Below, in pieces: positions 43,068 through 52,102 of a stretch of 64,000 bases of DNA (within the stretch, counting starts at the first letter, position 1; each line of letters opens with the position of its first letter). A program made the translations under genes and the position numbers. The stretch comes from Demequina lutea (GTDB taxonomy: Bacteria; Actinomycetota; Actinomycetes; Actinomycetales; Demequinaceae), in the NCBI RefSeq assembly GCF_013409005.1, contig NZ_JACBZO010000001.1:2666001-2730000 (forward strand), given 5' to 3'. The notes beneath the pieces are model-generated. The model was not told the DNA's origin. It saw nothing but the letters and a program-made list of their open reading frames with translations, and searched no databases.

Positions 43068-44002
43068 CAGCCCTTCCCTCCTGTCGATCCTTTGTAGAGG
43101 AACGAGCGCCACATCAGGACGACGGCGATGACGACGAGCTCGACGAGCCCCATCATGATCGCGATCGTCGAGGCCATCCCATAGTCCGTCTGCTCCCCGA
43201 ACGCCCGGTAGGCCATGATGGCCATGACGCGGGTCGAGCCCATCGAGTCACCAACGAGCCGTGCCGACGGGAAGACGCTGAACGCGAGCACGAACGTCAG
43301 GATGAACGTCGTCGCGAGCCCAGGGGCCAGCAACGGCAGGATCACCCGCCGGAACCGCTGGATCCAGTTCGCGCCCATGGTCTTCGCCGCAGCCTCGATC
43401 GACGGGTCGATCCCTGACAGGTACGACGAGATGAGCAGGAAGGCGAACGGAAACCCTGAGATGACCAGAGAGAAGAACACGCCCAGATAGTTGTTCACGA
43501 GCGCCAGCGGCTGGTGGATCACGCCGATCTGCTCCAGGAACCGGTTGAGCCAGCCCTGTCGGCCGGCAAAGATCAGCAGCCCCTGAGCGGTGAGCACGGT
43601 GCCGAGCGCGATCGGGAGCACCAGAAGTGTCGTGAGGAACTTCTTCCCGCGGAACCGGCGCCGCAGCTTGAACGCCATCGGGATCGAGGCCAAGACGTTG
43701 AACAATGCTGCGGGCAAGGCCAGCTTCATCGTCAACCAGACCGAGTTCAGGACGAACGGGTCCTTGAAGAACTCGACGTAGTTGGAGAACGCTCCCGCGC
43801 CCCACTGCTTCTGGATCGCCGCGCTGGGCTGGAACGTCAGGCCGATCCCGTACGAGAACGGGTAGACGAACAGGAGGAGGGCGAAGATCAGAGCGGGCAC
43901 GAGCATCAGCAGCGAGATGTCGATGCCTCGCTCGGCGAGTCGGTGCCTCAGGCTCGCCGTCGACTTCGTCGACTTGTGCCCTGCGATCGTCGGCGCCGTC
44001 AT
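43067..44002 (-). CDS. Uronate-locus ABC permease 1 (PotB-like)
   Basis: A 311-residue inner-membrane permease with an N-terminal helix (ISLLMLVPALIFALLLFVY), five further helices and the EAA loop IEAAAKTMGANWIQRFRRVILP. It starts inside the ATPase gene end (four-base overlap, ATGA) and its stop overlaps permease 2. The substrate is probably an uronate or an oligouronide, from the adjacent catabolic operon. Confidence 0.9.
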   Translation of the reverse strand: MTAPTIAGHKSTKSTASLRHRLAERGIDISLLMLVPALIFALLLFVYPFSYGIGLTFQPSAAIQKQWGAGAFSNYVEFFKDPFVLNSVWLTMKLALPAALFNVLASIPMAFKLRRRFRGKKFLTTLLVLPIALGTVLTAQGLLIFAGRQGWLNRFLEQIGVIHQPLALVNNYLGVFFSLVISGFPFAFLLISSYLSGIDPSIEAAAKTMGANWIQRFRRVILPLLAPGLATTFILTFVLAFSVFPSARLVGDSMGSTRVMAIMAYRAFGEQTDYGMASTIAIMMGLVELVVIAVVLMWRSFLYKGSTGGKG

Positions 44003-45141
44003 CTCCGGACCTCGGCCAGTTCCCGTTCCTCGACCGAAAGCGTCGCGGGATCGACCAGGTCCGCGGGGAAGACCAGGACGCGAGCCGGGTCGGCGGTGAG
44101 CTCGACCACCGAGCCGACGACCGGGGCGTGGTCCGATCGCACGTGCAGCCCGCGGCCTCCGGGCGTCGTGACACCGACGGCGAACTCGCGGCCGTGGTAC
44201 TCGACCACCGACACCGTGGCGGTCGTCGTGTTGCCACCCGTCACGGGGACGGTCGGGGAGACGACCACGAGGTCCTCCGGCCGGATTGCCGCCCGCACCT
44301 TGTCCCCGACATGGGGCGTGTGAACGGCGGTCCCGCGCAGCGTGAAGCCCTGGTCCGCGACGGTCACGGCGCTGCCGGTCACCGCCGTGACGTCCAGGTC
44401 GATCAGGTTGCGGTAGCCCATGAAGTCCGCGACGTGCCAGTTCTCCGGGCTGTTGTGGAGCTGTTCCGGGGTGCCGACCTGCTGGACGCGGCCCTCGCGC
44501 AGGACGACGAGGCGGTCCGCCATGGACAGCGCCTCCTCCTGGTCGTGGGTCACGTAGATGGTCGTGAGCCCGAGCGACTGGTGCAGCCGCCGGATCTCCG
44601 TACGCATCTCGAGCCGCAGCTTGGCGTCGAGGTTCGACAGCGGCTCGTCCATCAGCACGAGCCGCGGCTCGAGGACGACGGCACGCGCGATCGCCACACG
44701 CTGCTGCTGGCCGCCCGAGAGCTGACCGGGAAGCTTCTTCGCGTGCTGCTCGAGCTTGACGAGCGCGATCGCCTCCGCGACGCGTCGCTTGAGCTCGGCC
44801 TTCGGGACCTTGCGCATCTGGAGCCCGAAGGCGATGTTCTTCTCAACGGTCAGGTGAGGGAAGAGGGCATAGTTCTGGAACACCATGCCGAACCCGCGGT
44901 TCTCCGCGGCGACTGTGTCCACCCGCTTGCCGTCGATCAGGATCTGACCGTGGGTCAGGGGCAGCAGCCCGGCGAGGCAGTTCAACGCGGTGGACTTGCC
45001 GCAGCCCGACGGCCCGAGCAGGGCGATGAACTCGCCCGCCCGGACCGTCAGGTTGAGGTCCACCAGCGCGTCGATCCCGCCGAAGCTTCGGCCGAGGCCG
45101 AGGAGCTCGAGCGACTCGAACTTGCTGGCAGCGATGGTCAT
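43999..45141 (-). CDS. Uronate-locus ABC ATPase (PotA/UgpC-like)
   Basis: The 380-residue ATPase shows Walker A LLGPSGCGKSTALN, Q-loop MVFQNYALFPHLTVEKN, signature LSGGQQQRVAIARA, Walker B LVLMDEPLSNLDAKLR and switch His VTHDQEEA. It carries a C-terminal TOBE/OB regulatory domain from about residue 245. ATG at 45139-45141 lies two bases after the binding-protein stop (45144). An upstream start in the same frame falls inside the binding-protein gene. It energises the two permeases encoded below. Confidence 0.93.
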   Translation of the reverse strand: MTIAASKFESLELLGLGRSFGGIDALVDLNLTVRAGEFIALLGPSGCGKSTALNCLAGLLPLTHGQILIDGKRVDTVAAENRGFGMVFQNYALFPHLTVEKNIAFGLQMRKVPKAELKRRVAEAIALVKLEQHAKKLPGQLSGGQQQRVAIARAVVLEPRLVLMDEPLSNLDAKLRLEMRTEIRRLHQSLGLTTIYVTHDQEEALSMADRLVVLREGRVQQVGTPEQLHNSPENWHVADFMGYRNLIDLDVTAVTGSAVTVADQGFTLRGTAVHTPHVGDKVRAAIRPEDLVVVSPTVPVTGGNTTTATVSVVEYHGREFAVGVTTPGGRGLHVRSDHAPVVGSVVELTADPARVLVFPADLVDPATLSVEERELAEVRR

Positions 45142-45143
45142 GA

Positions 45144-46394
45144 TTACTTCGCCGTGTACTTTCCGGTCCCGACTTCGCGGTCCCACATGTCGAATGCCTT
45201 GACCATGTTCGCCGGGGTCAACGGAACGGCCTTCGGCTCCTTGGCGATCAGGGCGTCGTACCAGTCACGACCGAACTTCTTGATGACGTCCTGGCTCGCC
45301 TGGGGGGCCTTGTCGAGCGTGGCGCCCTTGACGGCCGGACCCGGGTAGAAGTAGCCGCTGTCGTAGGCCATCGCGTTCACGTCGGGCGTGAGGATGTACT
45401 GCAGGAGGTCGAGGATCGCGGCCATCTTGTCCGCCGACTGCCCCTTCGGGACGACGGCGTAGTGCGCGTCCGTGACCCAGGTGAAGTTGCTGAAGGCGGA
45501 AGCCTCGATCGTCGCCGGCTCCTGGCCGAGGGCGCGCGGGTTGATGTCCCACCCGGTCGTGGTCGGGACCATGGCGACGGTGCCGTCAGCGACCTGAGCG
45601 ATGAGGGCACCGGTGCCGGTCGGGTAGTTGTTGATGTACTGGCCGAGGTCCTTGAGATAGGCCCAGGTCTTGGCCCACCCGTTCACGGGGTCGGAGGGGT
45701 CCTTGTCGCCGAGCATGTACGGCAGGCCCATGAGGAACGTCCGGCCGGAGCCCGAGTTCGCCGGTCGCGCGTAGCCGAACTTGCCGGGATTTGCCTTGGC
45801 CCAGGCGAGCAGTTCCTCCGGGGTCGTGGGGACGTTCTTCACGACGTTCGGGTCGTACTGCAGCAGCGGCCCCGACGGGTAGTACGTGGTGACGACGCCG
45901 AAGCCGTTGGCCAGCGCCTCCATCTTGGCTGCCGGGTCGAGGTAGTTCGCCATGTTGGAGATCCGGGAGCCGTAGTCCGTGACGATCGGAACCCACAGGT
46001 TCTGCTCGATGCCGGCGGACAGCCCGTCTGTCCCGGTCATCACCAGGTCGACCGACAGGTTGCCGCTGTCGACCTGCGGCTTGATCGTTCCGACGAGGTC
46101 GGGCGCACCGGCGCTCTCCCAGCTCACCGACGAGATGATGTCGGGGTGAGCCTTCACGAACGCGTCAACCATCGGCCCCGTCAGCTTCTGGTTGCCCGCG
46201 ACGTCGAGGATGTGGAGCGAGACGGGAGCCGACGGCTTGTCCGGGATGGTGGGGGTGGTGCTGCCTGACGCTGTGGCAGCAGCCGTGTTGGTGGTGGTGG
46301 TGGCTGTTCCTGAGTTGGGTGCGCTGCAGGCGGTGAGGACAATCCCCAGGGCTGCAAGTCCGGCCACCAGGTGCAGTGGTTTGGCGATTCGCAT
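45144..46394 (-). CDS. Uronate-locus ABC substrate-binding lipoprotein
   Basis: A 416-residue solute-binding protein. The signal peptide MRIAKPLHLVAGLAALGIVL ends at a lipobox with Cys in TACSAP, followed by a long Thr/Ala/Ser linker (residues 25-50) and the binding fold (LWVPIVTDYGSRISNM, FGVVTTYYPSGPLLQYD, VPTTTGWDINPRALGQ). I chose ATG at 46392-46394, which gives a proper signal peptide; the open frame to 46616 runs antisense through the LacI gene. It is first in the importer operon and likely binds a uronic acid sugar. Confidence 0.88.
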   Translation of the reverse strand: MRIAKPLHLVAGLAALGIVLTACSAPNSGTATTTTNTAAATASGSTTPTIPDKPSAPVSLHILDVAGNQKLTGPMVDAFVKAHPDIISSVSWESAGAPDLVGTIKPQVDSGNLSVDLVMTGTDGLSAGIEQNLWVPIVTDYGSRISNMANYLDPAAKMEALANGFGVVTTYYPSGPLLQYDPNVVKNVPTTPEELLAWAKANPGKFGYARPANSGSGRTFLMGLPYMLGDKDPSDPVNGWAKTWAYLKDLGQYINNYPTGTGALIAQVADGTVAMVPTTTGWDINPRALGQEPATIEASAFSNFTWVTDAHYAVVPKGQSADKMAAILDLLQYILTPDVNAMAYDSGYFYPGPAVKGATLDKAPQASQDVIKKFGRDWYDALIAKEPKAVPLTPANMVKAFDMWDREVGTGKYTAK

Positions 46395-46467
46395 TGCGTG
46401 TCTTCTCTCTGTACGTATGGCCAGAGCATCGTCGCCCGGACCTTGGGACTGCGGATAGATGGAAATT

Positions 46468-47481
46468 TCAAGCGGTGGCTTGCAGGGCGGCGCTGGTTCG
46501 AACGGGCCCGGTTGATTCGCGCACGACCAGCCGGAACGACAGATCGTGATGGTGTTTCGGCGGCGTGGACGGATCCCGTACGAAATCGAGAAGCAGGTCG
46601 ACACCCGCGCGACCACAATTCACCAAGGGAATCCCGACACTCGTCAGGGAGGGGAAGGTCAACTCGGACATCCGAATGTTGTCGATGCCGACCACGCTGA
46701 TGTCATCCGGGACGCTGACACCGCGATGACGCAACCGATCCAGGAGGCCGAATGCGACAAGGTCGTTGTACGCGACCACGGCGGTAGCTCCGCTGACAAT
46801 CACGAGGTCAGCCGCTGCGATGCCGCCTGAGACGTACGGCTGGAAGGATCCGAGATCCACCAGCTCCAGGTCTGGATCCTCCGCGGCAACGACCTGCAGG
46901 CTGGCGAGCCGGGCAGTGTTCGACCACGAGGTCGCGGGTCCGCCGACGTACGCAATCTTGCGGTGTCCGAGAGCAACCAAATGCCCCATCGCCTGGCGGA
47001 TTCCCGTGAGGTTGTCGATGGCGACCGCTGGGATGTCTCCGCAAGACCGGTTCACCAATATGAGCTTGCACTCGAGCGCCACCTGGGCGATCACCGAGTC
47101 CGGCGCACGTGGCGAACACAGGACGATGCCGTCCACCCGCTTGGCCATGGTGCGGGCGAGGTCTTCCTCCTGGCTGGGGTCTTCATCGGAATCCGCGACG
47201 ACGACGTGGTAGCCAGCGGCGCGGGCTCGGCTTTGCACGCCCTTGGTCACCGCTGCGAAGAACGGGTTCTCAAGGTCGGGGACGATCAGGCCTATCGTGC
47301 TCGTCTGGCCAGTGATCAGGCCACGGGCGGCCGGGTTCGGGAGGTAACCCATCCCGCGTGCGGTTTCCAGCACTCTTGCTCGGGTTGCCGGTGCGACGTC
47401 ATCTGGCTTGGCGAGCGCACGCGACACCGTGGAGATGGAGACACCCGCAACTCGGGCTACATCTCGGGCGGTTACGGACAC
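46468..47481 (-). CDS. LacI-family regulator of the hexuronate locus
   Basis: A 337-residue repressor with helix-turn-helix TARDVARVAGVSISTVSRAL, hinge PNPAARGLITGQTSTIGLIV and a sugar-binding domain containing HLVALGHRKIAYVGGP. It lies between the importer operon (same strand, downstream) and the divergent catabolic operon, and inverted repeats occur in the intergenic region, so it probably controls both. GTG at 47479-47481 has AGGTGA about six bases upstream; the longer frame to 47565 has no ribosome site. The effector is probably a uronate or 2-keto-3-deoxygluconate, by analogy. Confidence 0.88.
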   Translation of the reverse strand: MSVTARDVARVAGVSISTVSRALAKPDDVAPATRARVLETARGMGYLPNPAARGLITGQTSTIGLIVPDLENPFFAAVTKGVQSRARAAGYHVVVADSDEDPSQEEDLARTMAKRVDGIVLCSPRAPDSVIAQVALECKLILVNRSCGDIPAVAIDNLTGIRQAMGHLVALGHRKIAYVGGPATSWSNTARLASLQVVAAEDPDLELVDLGSFQPYVSGGIAAADLVIVSGATAVVAYNDLVAFGLLDRLRHRGVSVPDDISVVGIDNIRMSELTFPSLTSVGIPLVNCGRAGVDLLLDFVRDPSTPPKHHHDLSFRLVVRESTGPVRTSAALQATA

Positions 47482-47553
47482 GGGCTTCACCTCAGTCGTG
47501 TGGTGCGGCCACCGCGTTGTGGCTCCACGACAGTATGCAAACCTTTTCAGTAG

Positions 47554-47596
47554 TACGTCAAGCATTTTCAGAAATTCTTTTGAATCGCGTGACGTA
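47554..47596 (+). promoter_or_regulatory. Nested inverted repeats, candidate operator
   Basis: Outer arms TACGTCA (47554-47560) and TGACGTA (47590-47596) enclose inner arms TTCAGAA (47567-47573) and TTTTGAA (47578-47584) with almost the same centre. It lies in the divergent region between the LacI gene and manD, so it may be the regulator's site. The A/T-rich core may also overlap promoters. Confidence 0.4.
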
Positions 47597-47669
47597 TTCA
47601 GTCTAAGAAGGTACTGTTCATACGTGTCTGGAGCCTCACGGCCCCGGTCTCTCGATTAGCTCATCCCTA

Positions 47670-47694
47670 TGAGTGACTGTGTCATTTTCACTCA
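47670..47694 (+). promoter_or_regulatory. Inverted repeat upstream of manD
   Basis: TGAGTGA (47670-47676) and TCACTCA (47688-47694) form seven-base perfect arms around 11 bases, 80 bases before the manD start. It is a second operator candidate for the catabolic operon. Confidence 0.4.
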
Positions 47695-47773
47695 TTCTGT
47701 TTCAGAGAGGAGACAGGATGCTCGTCGTTCGACAATGCCGCGACCAGTCTGTTGCGTCCGTCGGAGGGGCCCG

Positions 47774-49000
47774 ATGAAGATCGAGGGCGTCGACGTGATC
47801 ATCACGAGCCCCGGTCGCAACTTCGTCACGCTGAAGCTCACAACGAGCGATGGCGTCGTCGGGCTCGGGGACGCGACCCTCAACGGGCGCGAGCTCGCGG
47901 TCGCCTCCTACCTTCGCGATCACATCGTGCCCCTACTGATCGGGCGCGACGCGGATAACATCGAGGACACGTGGCAGTACCTGTACCGCGGACCGTACTG
48001 GCGGCGCGGGCCCGTGACCATGGCGGCCATCGCGGCGGTGGACATGGCGTTGTGGGACATCAAGGGCAAGGTCGCGGGGCTGCCGGTCTACCAGCTGCTC
48101 GGCGGGCGGAGCCGGCGCGGGGCGCTCGCGTACGGGCACGCGTCCGGCACCACCGTCGATGCGCTGTTCATCGCGATCCACAACCTGCTGGACGACGGTT
48201 TCAAGGCGATCCGGATCCAGACCGGTGTGCCCGGCCTGGCCAAGGTCTACGGCGTCGGCAACGACCAGCTGGCCGGGCAGAAATATGACTACGAACCGGC
48301 CGGGCGCACCGCCGTGCCGATCCAGGAGGACTGGGACACGGCCGCATACCTACGGCACATTCCGAAGGTGTTCGAGGCCGTACGCGCGGAGTTCGGCGCC
48401 GCGCTGCCCCTGCTGCACGACGCACACCACCGGCTGACGCCCAACCAGGGTGCCCAGCTTGGTCGCTCGTTGGAGCCGTTCGACCTCTTCTGGCTCGAGG
48501 ACTGCACACCCGCGGAGAACCAAGAGGGCCTGCGCCGGGTGCGGTCGCAGACCACCACCCCGTTGGCGATCGGTGAGGTCTTCAACTCGATCTTCGACTA
48601 CCAGACGCTGATCACCGAGCAGTTGATCGACTATGTGCGCTCCTCCGCCACGCACGCCGGCGGCATCACCGGACTGCGCAAGATCATGGACTTCGCGGCG
48701 ATCTACCAGATCAAGTCCGGCATCCACGGGCCGACGGACGTTTCGCCTGTGGGGATGGCGGCGGCGCTCCACCTTGACATCGCGATTCACAACTTCGGCA
48801 TCCAAGAATTCATGGTGCACAACGAGCGCACGCTCGAGGTGTTCCAGACGAGCTACACGTTCATCGACGGACTGCTGGACCCTGGCGAGAACCCCGGCCT
48901 GGGCGTCGAGCTCGACGAATCCGCGGCCGCCGCGTTCGAGTACACCCCGGCGTACCTACCGGTGAACCGGCTGCTCGACGGCACGATGCACGACTGGTGA
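47774..49000 (+). CDS. manD: D-mannonate dehydratase, enolase superfamily (ManD/RspA)
   Basis: The 408-residue enolase-superfamily protein carries the ManD signatures [37 protein letters not shown] and [18 protein letters not shown]. Metal and catalytic positions are visible in LLHDAHHRL (Asp, His), [11 protein letters not shown] (Glu), AIGEVFNS (Glu) and [11 protein letters not shown] (His, Asp). It removes water from D-mannonate to give 2-keto-3-deoxygluconate, although some subgroup members act on D-gluconate or are slow. ATG at 47774 has GGAGGGGC. First gene of the catabolic operon; a separate UxuA-type mannonate dehydratase follows four genes later. Confidence 0.9.
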   Translation: MKIEGVDVIITSPGRNFVTLKLTTSDGVVGLGDATLNGRELAVASYLRDHIVPLLIGRDADNIEDTWQYLYRGPYWRRGPVTMAAIAAVDMALWDIKGKVAGLPVYQLLGGRSRRGALAYGHASGTTVDALFIAIHNLLDDGFKAIRIQTGVPGLAKVYGVGNDQLAGQKYDYEPAGRTAVPIQEDWDTAAYLRHIPKVFEAVRAEFGAALPLLHDAHHRLTPNQGAQLGRSLEPFDLFWLEDCTPAENQEGLRRVRSQTTTPLAIGEVFNSIFDYQTLITEQLIDYVRSSATHAGGITGLRKIMDFAAIYQIKSGIHGPTDVSPVGMAAALHLDIAIHNFGIQEFMVHNERTLEVFQTSYTFIDGLLDPGENPGLGVELDESAAAAFEYTPAYLPVNRLLDGTMHDW

Positions 49001-49004
49001 CCCG

Positions 49005-50591
49005 ATGACTCCCTCAGAGAAAGAACAACGCGTCGTGAACCTGACCGATGGATCCCCAGTGGTCCCGCTGGCTGAGTGCGCCCTCCTCCTGCGGACCGAC
49101 GACGACGTCGCCGTCACCACCCGCGAGCTGAAGGCAGGCACCCGGGTGCTCACTGCGGCGGGCGAGCTTGTGCTCCCTGGCGACGTGCCACGCGGCCACA
49201 AACTAGCCGTCCGCGACGTGCCCGCCGGCTCGGCCCTGCACAAATACGGACAGTCCATAGGCCTCGCAACCACGCACATCGCGGCAGGCGCTCACGTGCA
49301 CACCCACAACCTCGGCATGGACGACAGCAACCGGGCCTACGAGTTCAGTACGGCACAGGCAACGTTGCCGGCCCAGTCCGCGCCTGCGCGCACTTTCCAG
49401 GGCTACCAACGGGCGAATGGTCGGTTCGGTACCCGCAACTTCATCGGCGTGCTGACCTCGGTGAACTGCTCGGCGTCGTCGGCCAAGATGATCGCCGAGC
49501 AGTTCCGCGGGATGGCACTTGACGCGTTCCCGAACGTCGACGGCGTAGTGGCACTCACCCATCAAAGTGGATGCGGGCTCGTGACGGGCAGCGTCGGTGC
49601 CAACACGCTGGTTCGCACCCTGCGTGGATACGCACAGCACCCCAACTTCGGCGGCCTTGTGGTGCTGGGGCTGGGCTGCGAGATGGTGCCCGTGCAGTCG
49701 CTGGTCGAGGGTCTGGACGTGCCCACCGACACGATCCTCAAGACGCTCACGATCCAGGACACCGGCGGGGTGCGCGCCACCGTGCGAGCAGGAGTCGACC
49801 TCATCCGCGAGATGCTTCCCGTGCTGGACGCCCGCCGTCGCACCCCTGCCCCCATCAGCGAAATCGTGCTCGGTTTGAACTGTGGGGGATCCGATGGCTA
49901 CTCCGGTATCACCGCGAACCCCGCGCTCGGTTATGCCTCGGACCGGTTGGTCGCCGACGGCGGGACGTCGATCCTGGCCGAGACGCCCGAGGTCTTCGGC
50001 GCCGAGCACCTGCTCACCCGACGAGCCGTCTCCGAGGACGTGGGACGGAAGCTGCTCGAGCGGATCGACTGGTGGAAGAATTATGCGCAGACCGGTGGCG
50101 GGAGCCTGGACAACAACCCGTCACCCGGCAACAAGGCCGGAGGGTTGACCACGATCCTGGAGAAGTCGCTGGGCGCAGTGGCGAAGGCGGGGCAGGCCGA
50201 TCTGTCCGCAGTTTACGAGTATGCGGAGCCGGTCACGGAGCGCGGTTTGGTGTTCATGGACACCCCTGGCTACGACCCCGTCTCCGTCACGGGGATCGTC
50301 GCCGGCGGGGCCACCGTCGTCTGCTTCACGACCGGTCGAGGGTCGGTCCTTGGATGTAGGCCGACCCCGTCCATCAAACTGGCAACGAATACCGAGATGT
50401 ACGAGCGCATGGCCGAAGACATGGACATCAACTGTGGTCGGATCGTCGACGGAACTGCGGGCCTCACGGAGGTGGGCGACGAGATCTTCGAACGAATCAT
50501 CGCCGTCGCCTCGGGAGAGCGCACCGTCAGCGAGGAACTTGACCTTGGCCAGGACGAGTTCGTCCCTTGGCAGTTCGGCACGGTGACCTGA
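49005..50591 (+). CDS. uxaA: Altronate dehydratase UxaA
   Basis: The 528-residue protein joins the N-terminal SAF-like UxaA domain (GHKLAVRDVPAGSALHKYG and IAAGAHVHTHNLGMDD) to the large dehydratase domain (YQRANGRFGTRNFIGVL, HQSGCGLVTGS, LGLNCGGSDGYSGITANPAL, GRGSVLGCRPTPSIKLATN). It dehydrates D-altronate to 2-keto-3-deoxygluconate using iron, in the galacturonate branch. ATG at 49005 is four bases after manD; GTG at 49036 is an alternative. Full length for the family, with the Cys residues of the active-site loops kept. Confidence 0.92.
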   Translation: MTPSEKEQRVVNLTDGSPVVPLAECALLLRTDDDVAVTTRELKAGTRVLTAAGELVLPGDVPRGHKLAVRDVPAGSALHKYGQSIGLATTHIAAGAHVHTHNLGMDDSNRAYEFSTAQATLPAQSAPARTFQGYQRANGRFGTRNFIGVLTSVNCSASSAKMIAEQFRGMALDAFPNVDGVVALTHQSGCGLVTGSVGANTLVRTLRGYAQHPNFGGLVVLGLGCEMVPVQSLVEGLDVPTDTILKTLTIQDTGGVRATVRAGVDLIREMLPVLDARRRTPAPISEIVLGLNCGGSDGYSGITANPALGYASDRLVADGGTSILAETPEVFGAEHLLTRRAVSEDVGRKLLERIDWWKNYAQTGGGSLDNNPSPGNKAGGLTTILEKSLGAVAKAGQADLSAVYEYAEPVTERGLVFMDTPGYDPVSVTGIVAGGATVVCFTTGRGSVLGCRPTPSIKLATNTEMYERMAEDMDINCGRIVDGTAGLTEVGDEIFERIIAVASGERTVSEELDLGQDEFVPWQFGTVT

Positions 50592-50671
50592 CGCGTTTGG
50601 ACCGGCGTCCGCCGGGACTTCAGCAGCGACAACATGCGGCAGCCAACTGCCGTGTTACGGAAAGCGACACG

Positions 50672-52102
50672 ATGACAGTCAATCTCCACCAGCCAGCCTC
50701 GCTCGTGCTACACCCTGACCGGCTCCTGCCCACGGACCCTCGCGTCCGCGACATTGCCCGTCGGCTCTACGACGCGGTGCGGGATCTCCCGATCATCTCT
50801 CCGCACGGCCACGTCAATCCCCGAATGCTCCTGGACAACGTGCCGTTCCGTGATCCGGCGGAACTCTTCGTCACCCCGGACCATTACGTGACCCGGCTAC
50901 TGCACGCCTCCGGTGTGCCGCTCGAGGCGCTCGGCGTCGGGCAGGGCCCGTTGTCGGAGACCGCGGCGCGCGCCGCATGGCGGTTGCTTTGCGAACACTG
51001 GGATCTCTACCGAGGCACGCCGGTGCGGTACTGGCTGGAGTCCGAGCTCGTCGAGATCTTCGGAGTCACCGTGCGGCCCTCGGCCGCGACGGCCGACGCC
51101 ATCTACGACCACCTCGCCGAGCGGCTGAGTCAGGACGAGTACAAGCCGCGGGCGCTTTTCGACCGCTTCAAGATCTCAGCGCTCGCGACGACCGATGACC
51201 CGTGCGACGACCTGGCCGTGCACGGCGCGCTGGTGGCTGATCCGACATGGTCCGGGCGCGTCATACCCACGTTCCGTCCCGATCGCTATCTCGAGGCGTC
51301 CGAGGCTGGTTGGCCCACCCTTGTGGCTCGGTTGGGCCAGGTATCCGGCGAAGACACAAGCAACTACGCCGGCTGGGTCAAGGCAATGGAGGCACGCCGC
51401 CAGTACTTCATCTCTCACGGCGCCACGTCTGCGGACCACGCGCACACCGACTGCGGGACCGAGCCGCTCCAGCCCTCCGAAGCGGAACGGATCTACCACG
51501 CCGCCGTGGCCGGTACTGCGACTCTCATCGAGGCTGTGGCCCTTCGTCGACACATGTTGCTTGAGATGGCGCGGATGTCGACCGAGGACGGCCTGACCAT
51601 GACCATCCATGCAGGTGTGCGACGCGATCATCACCAGCCGTCCGCCGCGAGGTTTGGACCGGACACCGGCCACGACATCCCGCTGCGCGGTGACTTCACC
51701 GACCCGCTGCGGCCCCTTCTTGAGCGGTATGGAACGCACCCGAACCTGAAGCTGGTGCTCTTCACGCTCGACGAGTCGACCTTCTCTCGTGAGCTTGCGC
51801 CTCTGGCCGGTTTCTACCCGTCGGTCTACGTAGGGCAGCCCTGGTGGTTCCTCGATGCTCCAGACGCGATCCGAAGGTGGCGATCGGCGATCACCGAGAC
51901 CGTTGGTTTTAGCCGCACGTCAGGCTTCATCGATGACACCCGCGCGTTCTGCACGATCCCGGTGAGGCACGACATGTCTCGTCGACTCGACAGCGGGTAC
52001 CTCGCCACACTCGTCGCTGAGCACCGTCTCGACGAAGACGAGGCCTTGGAAACGGCGGTCGACATTGTGACGCGTCTCCCGCAGGAGGTCTTCAAACTGT
52101 GA
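50672..52102 (+). CDS. uxaC: Glucuronate/galacturonate isomerase UxaC
   Basis: A 476-residue member of the amidohydrolase-like uronate isomerases. It shows LPIISPHGHVNPRMLL (metal-binding His-x-His), ALATTDDPCDDLAVH and TIHAGVRRDHHQ. It converts D-glucuronate to D-fructuronate and D-galacturonate to D-tagaturonate. ATG at 50672 has GGAAAG upstream; the longer frame to 50567 overlaps uxaA. Its stop overlaps the next gene (GTGA), showing one transcript. Confidence 0.93.
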   Translation: MTVNLHQPASLVLHPDRLLPTDPRVRDIARRLYDAVRDLPIISPHGHVNPRMLLDNVPFRDPAELFVTPDHYVTRLLHASGVPLEALGVGQGPLSETAARAAWRLLCEHWDLYRGTPVRYWLESELVEIFGVTVRPSAATADAIYDHLAERLSQDEYKPRALFDRFKISALATTDDPCDDLAVHGALVADPTWSGRVIPTFRPDRYLEASEAGWPTLVARLGQVSGEDTSNYAGWVKAMEARRQYFISHGATSADHAHTDCGTEPLQPSEAERIYHAAVAGTATLIEAVALRRHMLLEMARMSTEDGLTMTIHAGVRRDHHQPSAARFGPDTGHDIPLRGDFTDPLRPLLERYGTHPNLKLVLFTLDESTFSRELAPLAGFYPSVYVGQPWWFLDAPDAIRRWRSAITETVGFSRTSGFIDDTRAFCTIPVRHDMSRRLDSGYLATLVAEHRLDEDEALETAVDIVTRLPQEVFKL

